Source of the DNA: Bacillota bacterium
GTDB taxonomy: Bacteria > Bacillota > Bacilli > Bacillales > Cytobacillaceae
DNA: 9,529 nucleotides
Direction of reading: 5' to 3'
NCBI GenBank assembly: GCA_023389895.1
Contig: JAEWDX010000343.1
Location: forward strand, 1 to 9,529
Position 1 is the first letter of the stretch, and each line of letters opens with the position of its first letter. Shown here piece by piece: positions 1 through 4,569 of the stretch. Position numbers and translations under genes: made by a program. Under the pieces are notes generated by a model. That model made no database searches, had not been told where the DNA came from, and saw nothing but the letters and a program-made list of their open reading frames with translations.

Positions 1-234
1 ACCTATAAACGAGCACGAAAAAACATTACGGATTTATTGCGCAAGGATATGGCAATAGGGTCTATTCCTGAGATCGCTGTCATTCATTGCAACAATCCAC
101 AAGACGCGAATAGTTGGAAAGATGAGTTGCTTCAAGAATTTCCCGCTCTAAGCATACAAGTTCTTCCTTTAAGTGTATGTGTTGGCGTTCATGCAGGGGA
201 AGGTACGACAGGGTTGAGTTGGGTTAGATATTAA
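1..234 (+). CDS. DegV family protein, C-terminal end (5' truncated by window)
   Basis: The reading frame is open from base 1 and stops at TAA 232-234, giving 77 visible residues of a longer protein; the start lies outside the window. The tail contains PEIAVIHCNNPQDANSW followed by GVHAGEGTTGLSW. A late strand-and-turn ending in H-x-G-x-G-T-x-G is the usual C-terminus of DegV (FakB-like) proteins, which bind a fatty acid and present it to a fatty-acid kinase for phosphorylation before phospholipid synthesis. That role is family knowledge; only the tail is seen here, so the lipid-binding N-terminal residues cannot be checked. A strong intrinsic terminator begins 13 nt after the stop, so this is the last gene of its transcript. 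The TTG and ATG codons inside the visible part are internal, not starts, because the frame is open upstream of them. Confidence 0.72.
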   Translation, partial: TYKRARKNITDLLRKDMAIGSIPEIAVIHCNNPQDANSWKDELLQEFPALSIQVLPLSVCVGVHAGEGTTGLSWVRY

Positions 235-246
235 ATACTTATCTAT

Positions 247-280
247 CAAAAAGCTGTTTGTCTTAGACGCAGCTTTTTTG
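247..280 (+). terminator. Intrinsic terminator after the DegV-family gene
   Basis: AAAAAGCTG (248-256) pairs perfectly with CAGCTTTTT (270-278) around a 13-nt loop, and the right arm doubles as the T-tract. The A-rich left arm means it could also work on the opposite strand. It separates the DegV-family gene from the repeat and chemoreceptor cassette. Confidence 0.85.
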
Positions 281-296
281 CTCTATAACAAATAAC

Positions 297-404
297 GAAG
301 ACTTCCATCAGTGGGGGTTTTTCGAAGCACAGGACGTGCAAGTGCCGACGTTGCCACAGGACGTGGCGTTCTTAGTCGGCCTGCCCGTTAAGAGTGGGAT
401 AAAA
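297..404 (+). repeat. Short (internally deleted) copy of the structured repeat
   Basis: This 108-bp stretch, from GAAGACTTCCATCAG to GAGTGGGATAAAA, matches 2637-2910 with only two substitutions (G at 317 versus A, and G at 347 versus A). It lacks 166 bp corresponding to about 2721-2886 of the long copy, with the junction at CGGCC/TGCCCG near 380-382. The deletion removes both 3' arms that pair with its remaining left part, so this copy keeps little of the long copy's folding potential. It starts about 17 nt after the DegV terminator. I read it as a non-coding dispersed intergenic repeat; no transposase is visible. Confidence 0.85.
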
Positions 405-531
405 TTTGCGTCATGCCCAAATGTCTTTTAATTTATTTTCTATTGTAAAATTTTACAACTTATAGGTGACATTAGTAAATGTAGAAAGTATGGGTTCTTT
501 GGACAAAATTCAACAAATCTAACAAATTTCA
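405..531 (+). other. AT-rich upstream region with a 16-bp perfect palindrome
   Basis: No gene is visible here. TTGTAAAATTTTACAA at 443-458 is a perfect palindrome lying 74 nt upstream of the -35 box of the riboswitch promoter. It is a plausible operator, but I cannot match it confidently to a named regulator. The segment TTTACA + ACTTATAGG (452-466) resembles the functional promoter's TTGTCA + ACTTATAGG (532-546). This suggests either a duplicated, weakened promoter or a shared recognition element. Confidence 0.4.
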
Positions 532-560
532 TTGTCAACTTATAGGGAATTTTGTATAAT
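532..560 (+). promoter_or_regulatory. Sigma-A promoter of the riboswitch-chemoreceptor transcript
   Basis: The -35 box TTGTCA (532-537) and -10 box TATAAT (555-560) are separated by exactly 17 nt. This is a near-consensus housekeeping promoter and places transcription start near 567, about 35 nt before the c-di-GMP aptamer core. It is not a flagellar sigma-D type promoter, so transcription seems to be set mainly by the downstream riboswitch. Confidence 0.88.
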
Positions 561-600
561 GGTGTAAAAAGTCTTAGGAATATATAACCACACAATATTT

Positions 601-695
601 GATAAAGGCAAACACATTGAAAAATGTGGACGCAAAGCTATAGGGGCTAATGTAAAGATTAATTTACGATGCCAGCCAGTTACCGAGATTTATTT
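601..695 (+). promoter_or_regulatory. Cyclic di-GMP-I (GEMM) riboswitch aptamer
   Basis: The conserved core is visible in order: AAAGGCAAAC (604-613), the P2 hairpin CACATT-GAAA-AATGTG (613-628) with its GAAA tetraloop, GGACGCAAAGC (628-638), then P3 and GTTACCGA (679-686). P3 is built from GCT/AGC (637-639 with 674-676), GGC/GCC (645-647 with 671-673) and GTAAA/TTTAC (652-656 with 663-667). GGCTAA and ATGCC form an internal loop where the tetraloop receptor sits in this class. A weak P1 can form from 602-606 with 689-693. The family binds the second messenger cyclic di-GMP and often controls motility and chemotaxis genes. Here it lies between a strong promoter and an intrinsic terminator, ahead of a chemoreceptor. 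Confidence 0.93.
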
Positions 696-697
696 AG

Positions 698-744
698 CAA
701 CCCTTCTTTTCGGAAAATTTATCGTGAAGAGGGGTTGTTTTTTT
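698..744 (+). terminator. Riboswitch expression platform: intrinsic terminator
   Basis: CAACCCTTCTT (698-708) pairs with AAGAGGGGTTG (727-737), all pairs with one G-U, and is followed by TTTTTTT (738-744). The alternative pairing GGGGCTAA (643-650) with TTAGC-AA-CCC (694-703) joins the P3 5' strand of the aptamer to the terminator's left arm. If ligand holds P3 together, that antiterminator cannot form and the terminator wins, which predicts c-di-GMP turning the gene off. The direction of control is inference; the terminator itself is clear. Confidence 0.88.
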
Positions 745-794
745 GTTTATTAATATTTAAAAGTCGAAAGGAGGTTTATCGTTCAATTGCCATA

Positions 795-923
795 ATGTAT
801 GAAAATATGAAGCGCAAAGTAAAGCAGTTTCGAGTGTCTTTACAAAAATCTACTTTTATTAATATTTGGTTATTGTCAAAAAAATCAAATTGTTTATCTA
901 CAGAAAAGGAGCGGTATATTTAG
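795..923 (+). CDS. Possible 42-codon leader ORF overlapping the chemoreceptor start
   Basis: An ATG at 795 opens a 42-residue, lysine-rich frame (MYENMKRKVKQFRV...) whose TAG stop at 921-923 shares a base with the GTG start of the chemoreceptor at 923 (sequence TAGTG). That overlap is typical of translational coupling. A strong AAAGGAGG lies at 767-774, but 20 nt from this ATG, which is too far for efficient initiation, and no canonical start sits at the right distance in this frame. The peptide resembles nothing I recognise. It may be a leader peptide, a relic, or chance; I favour chance or relic. Confidence 0.22.
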   Translation: MYENMKRKVKQFRVSLQKSTFINIWLLSKKSNCLSTEKERYI

Positions 924-2632
924 TGGGACTTCGAAATGCAAAAATAAGAACTAAGTTAATTTTACTAATTTCTCTTGCTTTAATCTTTTTAGGTGTAATT
1001 ACTGGTACGGGATATTATTCAATGAATCAAATGGATGAAAATTCAGAAGAGGTGTATAGAGATTCGTTACTCCCGATTAAATGGCAAAGTCAAATTCAAG
1101 TGAATAATCAAGCGATTGATAGTTTTGTTCTTGAGCTGTTGATAACTCAAGATAAAAGATTGAAACAAGAGTTAAAGGATGAAATTATTAAACTCGAAAA
1201 AGAGAATGAAGTGTTACACGACCAATTGGAAAAAAGTCTTTCATCCGACCAAGAAATGATAAATCTTAAACAATATAAGGAAACCAATCAACTATATATA
1301 GAGGGTCTAAATAAAGTAATTGAATTGGGTTTTTCAGGGAATACTAATGCAGGTTATGCTGCTTATCTAGATGGAGTAAAAGATAAGCGTGAACGAGCAA
1401 ATAGTTATATGAGGGAAATCGAATTATATTTGGAACAGTATGCTGATAATTTAAATGCAGAGATAACTGAAAGTAATCAAGTAAGTACATCAATCATGGT
1501 TGCTGTTTTCATCATCTCACTTGTGTTAGAAATGATAATTGGTCTTATTATTGTTCGTATGATCGTAAATCCTATCAAAGACATTCAAGCACTTATGAAA
1601 AATGCAGAGAATGGCGATTTGACAGTTTACGGAAAATACATTTCAAACGATGAATTAGGGCAATTAACCAATTCCTTTAATCAGATGATGCAAAGGCTAC
1701 GAGAATTAATGCAACAAGTGAATGTTATCTCCGAACAGGTAGCCGCGTCTTCCGAAGAATTAACAGCTAGTGCGGAACAAACGACCCAAGCAACGAATGA
1801 AATCACGACATCAATCCAAGAGGTTGCTAACGGTGCGGAAATACAAGGACAGGGAGCAAATGAAAGTTCACAAGCAATTAATGAGATGGCCATCGGCATT
1901 CAACGAGTTGCTGAATCAACATCTACTGTGTCTGAATTAGCCTTGGAAACAAACAAGGGAGCAAATAGTGGATTTGAAGCTTTGGAAAGAGTCATCCAGC
2001 AAATGGATACGATTAACAGTGCTGTTAATAATTCTGCTTCTGTCGTCAAAGATTTGCGCTACAGCTCAGAGCAAATTGGTGAAATTACAGAAGTCATTAC
2101 ATCTATCGCCGATCAAACCAATCTGTTAGCCCTTAATGCTGCCATTGAAGCTGCCCGCGCAGGTGAACACGGACAAGGTTTTGCGGTAGTAGCCGATGAA
2201 GTCAGAAAGCTTGCGGAGCAGTCCAAAGAATCTGCTGACCAAATTACAGAACTAATCAAAAAAATTCAAGGAGATACATCTCATGCCGTGGGTGTCATGG
2301 ATAAAGGAACCCAAGAGGTGAAGGTTGGTGTGAATGTTGTTCTTGAAGCAGAAGAAGGGTTTAAAATAATCCTACAGAATATTGAACACGTTACTGCCCA
2401 AATTCAAGAAGCTTCAGCCGTATCGGAGGAAATGTCTGCTGGTGTAGAACAAGTGAATGCCTCGATTGGGGAGATTGCACGTATCTCTCAAGTATCTGCT
2501 GGCAATACGCAAAATGTTGCTTCTGCTTCGGAAGAACAATTAGCTTCGATGGAGGAAATAACTTCCTCAGCAGCTGCTCTATCCAAAATGGCAGAAGAGT
2601 TACAAGCCCATGTTAGTCAATTTAAATTATAA
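923..2632 (+). CDS. Methyl-accepting chemotaxis protein (4-helix-bundle sensor, HAMP, signalling domain)
   Basis: The product is a 569-aa transmembrane chemoreceptor that passes ligand signals to CheW/CheA at the cell pole. Domains run in order: a short basic N-terminus and TM1 (about 12-31), an extracellular four-helix-bundle-type sensor (32-188), TM2 (about 190-213), HAMP (about 211-264, with VNPI and DELGQLTNSFNQM), and a long cytoplasmic coiled coil. The invariant hairpin tip is at about 388-434 (DQTNLLALNAAIEAARAGE, then GFAVVADEVRKLAEQS). It has no C-terminal CheR-docking pentapeptide and ends HVSQFKL, as in many Bacillus receptors. I chose GTG 923 because AAAAGGAG (904-911) precedes it and it leaves the classic KIRTKL membrane entry. 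A TTG at 866 is in frame but has no such site. The gene lies downstream of a c-di-GMP riboswitch and terminator and ends 4 nt before the long repeat copy. The ligand is unknown. Confidence 0.97.
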   Translation: MGLRNAKIRTKLILLISLALIFLGVITGTGYYSMNQMDENSEEVYRDSLLPIKWQSQIQVNNQAIDSFVLELLITQDKRLKQELKDEIIKLEKENEVLHDQLEKSLSSDQEMINLKQYKETNQLYIEGLNKVIELGFSGNTNAGYAAYLDGVKDKRERANSYMREIELYLEQYADNLNAEITESNQVSTSIMVAVFIISLVLEMIIGLIIVRMIVNPIKDIQALMKNAENGDLTVYGKYISNDELGQLTNSFNQMMQRLRELMQQVNVISEQVAASSEELTASAEQTTQATNEITTSIQEVANGAEIQGQGANESSQAINEMAIGIQRVAESTSTVSELALETNKGANSGFEALERVIQQMDTINSAVNNSASVVKDLRYSSEQIGEITEVITSIADQTNLLALNAAIEAARAGEHGQGFAVVADEVRKLAEQSKESADQITELIKKIQGDTSHAVGVMDKGTQEVKVGVNVVLEAEEGFKIILQNIEHVTAQIQEASAVSEEMSAGVEQVNASIGEIARISQVSAGNTQNVASASEEQLASMEEITSSAAALSKMAEELQAHVSQFKL

Positions 2633-2636
2633 TAAA

Positions 2637-2910
2637 GAAGACTTCCATCAGTGGGGATTTTTCGAAGCACAGGACGTGCAAGTGCCAACGTTGCCACAGG
2701 ACGTGGCGTTCTTAGTCGGCCCTCATCCCCTACTGATGGTTAGTCGCACTTATCGGGCTCATAACGCCACGTCCTATGGCTTCGCCCGACTAGGACTTCC
2801 TGTCCGTCGTCGGACCTTTACGGGCAGTTGCTCTCCCACCTATCTTCTTTTAATTGTTTTCTCAGAATCTTGAGGTGGGAGCCTTACTGCCCGTTAAGAG
2901 TGGGATAAAA
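2637..2910 (+). repeat. Long copy of a highly structured intergenic repeat
   Basis: This 274-bp element starts 4 nt after the chemoreceptor stop and contains the complete sequence whose deleted form is at 297-404. Strong inverted repeats are visible: CCATCAGTGGGG (2645-2656) with CCCCTACTGATGG (2727-2739); an 18-bp stem with one mismatch, 2693-2710 with 2763-2780; GTCCG/CGGAC around TCGT (2802-2815); and a two-part stem, ACGGGCAGT (2820-2828) with ACTGCCCGT (2886-2894) enclosing CTCCCACCT/AGGTGGGAG (2833-2841 with 2873-2881). It is more GC-rich than its surroundings. An open frame through it (2610-2873) is explained by the inverted repeats and looks non-coding. It behaves like a dispersed MITE- or REP-type element; I do not recognise a named family with certainty. 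Confidence 0.85.
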
Positions 2911-3412
2911 TGGGAAAGAGCCTAGGTCTATCTCAAAAATGAAAATAATTAAAGTCTAATTTAACTTATGGGAGCGATTGTTCACAAGGAACAGTCGCTC
3001 TTTGTGCTAACGAGCAGTTTCATTTAACCTAGAACTTCGTTATTTAAGAGTAGATGCTACATTTCATACAATATGAGCTTGAATTTTTAAAAATAAGCAC
3101 ACTTTTTTCGGTATAGATAACAAATAGCATATATAAAGTTTTTTATGATCCATTTGTTTTATAAAATGATAACGATAACTTGAAAGATAGGCATGATTAC
3201 ACATAAAATATTATCTTTCAACCATATTGCATTTCTAATTCGATATAACCTATGAACATGTTATTGAATATTCTCTTTATGGAATTCCAACATACTCCAA
3301 GAGCGGCCCAAATACTCTCTTCATCGTTTCCAACTGGAAACGGCTGTGGAGCAGAGGAGTTTTTATCATATCCCTTTCATGAAAATCTCATAAGTATCTC
3401 TCCAAATCCCCT
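2911..3412. other. Gene-free interval with hairpins
   Basis: I see no supportable gene here. Features present: a strong hairpin at 2972-3000 (listed separately); a 10-bp perfect inverted repeat, TTGAAAGATA (3180-3189) with TATCTTTCAA (3212-3221); and a 7-bp stem, CGTTTCC-AACT-GGAAACG (3325-3342). An open plus-strand frame at 3252-3452 has no ribosome binding site, has low-complexity composition, and overlaps the far end of the minus-strand gene. Confidence 0.5.
2972..3005 (+). terminator. Hairpin, possible terminator downstream of the chemoreceptor
   Basis: GAGCGATTGTTC (2972-2983) pairs with GAACAGTCGCTC (2989-3000) over 12 bp with one G-U and a 5-nt loop. Only three T residues follow (TTTGTG), so it is a weaker terminator than the one at 247-280. 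Its position after the chemoreceptor and repeat fits transcription termination. Confidence 0.5.
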
Positions 3413-3463
3413 TCATTTTAATTTTTTCTTTCCACAGTTCTTCGGGAAGTAATCCTTTCCAAG

Positions 3464-4276
3464 TTACCAAACATACTGGTCGATTTGTTTCAGGTCATAT
3501 TTATCCAAGCCATATAAAGTACGGAAATCAATTAGTATTCTTTTAAATTTAACATAGTTCTTCAAATCCCCATCTTGGAACTCTAAGAAGCCATCACAAT
3601 TTCTAAAATAGCGAAGCACCTTATCGACATAACTATCATAAATTGGATAGTCAAGTGGATTATGGTGGCTACAGTACTTTGATGCAAAGGAATAAAAATT
3701 CTTCTTTGCATCACTCATAGTTACCTGTTGAATATCTCTAACTAGGGTAACATCACCTGCTTTAAGTCTTGAATCGATATCCAGAGTGTATATGTGCTTA
3801 GCCACAGGATAAATAGAGAAAATGCCCGTACTATAAAAATCGTTTAACGTTGATGCCTTCAAAAGAATATCAATAACGTCTGTATTCTTCGGACATAGTT
3901 CAAAGAATAGTTTATCCATTTTCCTCTTACGAGTATATTTACGATTAACAGTCTTTTCCTGATTAGACGCAACTGGATCGGTAGAATTATCAGAAACTAA
4001 AAATAAACGGAATCTTCTAAGATGAGATGAGTAACCACTCACAAGTGAATTAACATTGCCGGTCGAGTTCTCAGAAAGTGCCTTTATCAATGCGGTCTTT
4101 GCATCCATCTCAAAATCAGTAGCGTTCACCGCATTCCAGAACAAATCCTTGCTTCCTTTTCTCCAAAGGTAAAAGGTATCCACATAAGCAGTATTGATTG
4201 TTGCTTTTGAAATACTCTGACCATGTAGAAAGTTCTTATATAAGGCACGCAACTCATCATACGGTAAAATAGGCAA
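3464..4276 (-). CDS. Hypothetical protein, apparently missing its last 16 codons
   Basis: The 270-aa soluble product has no membrane segment and no function I can name. The N-terminal third is helical and rich in aromatic residues (FYLWRKGSKDLFWNAV, 35-50; SHLRRFRLFL, 84-93). A basic stretch KYTRKRKMDK lies at 113-122, and a conserved-looking block, SFASKYC then YPIYDSYV, at 196-217. From memory, similar proteins occur in variable genomic regions of Firmicutes, but I cannot assign a family. The first usable start is TTG at 4274-4276, directly after an in-frame TAG, with no Shine-Dalgarno and inside a hairpin, so initiation is doubtful. The TAA stop (3464-3466) follows DQYVW. Reading on in frame gives LGKDYFPKNCGKKKLK to a TGA at 3413-3415, suggesting a nonsense mutation close to the C-terminus. 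Confidence 0.6.
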   Translation of the reverse strand: MPILPYDELRALYKNFLHGQSISKATINTAYVDTFYLWRKGSKDLFWNAVNATDFEMDAKTALIKALSENSTGNVNSLVSGYSSHLRRFRLFLVSDNSTDPVASNQEKTVNRKYTRKRKMDKLFFELCPKNTDVIDILLKASTLNDFYSTGIFSIYPVAKHIYTLDIDSRLKAGDVTLVRDIQQVTMSDAKKNFYSFASKYCSHHNPLDYPIYDSYVDKVLRYFRNCDGFLEFQDGDLKNYVKFKRILIDFRTLYGLDKYDLKQIDQYVW

Positions 4277-4304
4277 CTACCAATGGGTTAGTTACCTACT
4301 TTTT
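4272..4304 (+). other. Hairpin overlapping the TTG start of the 270-codon gene
   Basis: On the plus strand GGCAACTACC (4272-4281) pairs with GGTTAGTTACC (4286-4296) around AATG, with one bulge and one G-U, followed by TACTTTTT. It reads as an intrinsic terminator for plus-strand transcription. On the minus strand it would fold the TTG start codon of the 270-codon gene into a stem. No plus-strand gene ends here, so its role is unclear. Confidence 0.4.
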
Positions 4305-4406
4305 CGATTATTTTCCGGGCAGTTATTCGTCTTTTTTATAGGATAACATGTAAATGTTTACTTATAAAATGTTAAATACAATTTGATAGATGTATATTCA
4401 TTTTGT
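4277..4406. other. Intergenic region upstream of the 270-codon gene
   Basis: This is AT-rich DNA with the start-site hairpin at one end and the palindrome-like GTAAA-TG-TTTAC at 4350-4361, embedded in AACATGTAAATGTTTAC. It could be an operator. I find no well-spaced -35/-10 pair on the minus strand, so the promoter of the 270-codon gene is not identified. Confidence 0.3.
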
Positions 4407-4535
4407 TTATTTCACAGAGAATGAATTACACTTTTTACTTACCAATAAACATTTGTGACCAATTTTTGCAACAACTGCATGCTTAGAAGCTATATAAGCA
4501 GCCCCAGCTCTCCTAAAACATCCTGATTTAATTAA
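4407..4535 (-). pseudogene. Remnant of a short-chain dehydrogenase/reductase (catalytic YxxxK segment)
   Basis: A minus-strand frame, open from the stop at 4536-4538 to TAA 4407-4409, encodes RAGAAYIASKHAVV at about 4470-4511. This is the catalytic helix of classical SDR oxidoreductases: Tyr (codon 4494-4496) and Lys (4482-4484) in Y-x-x-x-K. An intact SDR has about 250 residues with an N-terminal TGxxxGxG NAD(P)-binding motif, and neither the upstream nor the downstream part is present. After HAVV the sequence no longer follows the family. The remnant begins about 35 nt after the kinase stop on the same strand, so it may be what is left of a third gene of that operon. The family call rests on this one short motif. 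Confidence 0.62.
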
Positions 4536-4569
4536 TCAATCAAGTAATATACTCTACTAGTAGTAAGCG

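Noticed and set aside
669..794. N-terminal part of an open plus-strand frame starting MPASYRDLF
   Set aside because: It lies inside the riboswitch aptamer and terminator, whose conserved RNA motifs explain the sequence.
866..922. TTG at 866 as the start of the chemoreceptor, adding 19 residues
   Set aside because: It has no ribosome site, and the extension would put extra residues before the typical short basic N-terminus. GTG 923 with AAAAGGAG fits better.
1681..1899. Minus-strand frame inside the chemoreceptor
   Set aside because: It is a shadow of the repetitive coiled-coil codons of the receptor.
2610..2873. Plus-strand 87-codon frame across the long repeat
   Set aside because: It overlaps the receptor end and the inverted repeats of the element, and has no ribosome site and no protein-like composition.
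3164..3182. Fur-box-like GATAACGATAAC
   Set aside because: Only two of the three hexamer units are present and no gene starts nearby.
3252..3452. Plus-strand 66-codon frame
   Set aside because: It has no ribosome site, a Phe/Pro/Ser-rich random composition, and overlaps the read-through tail of the minus-strand gene.
3366..3478. Minus-strand frame reading LPEELWKEKIKMKGIWRDTY after the 270-codon gene
   Set aside because: It looks protein-like but is a different frame from the gene. The in-frame continuation LGKDYFPKN fits the gene better, and there is no start with a ribosome site.
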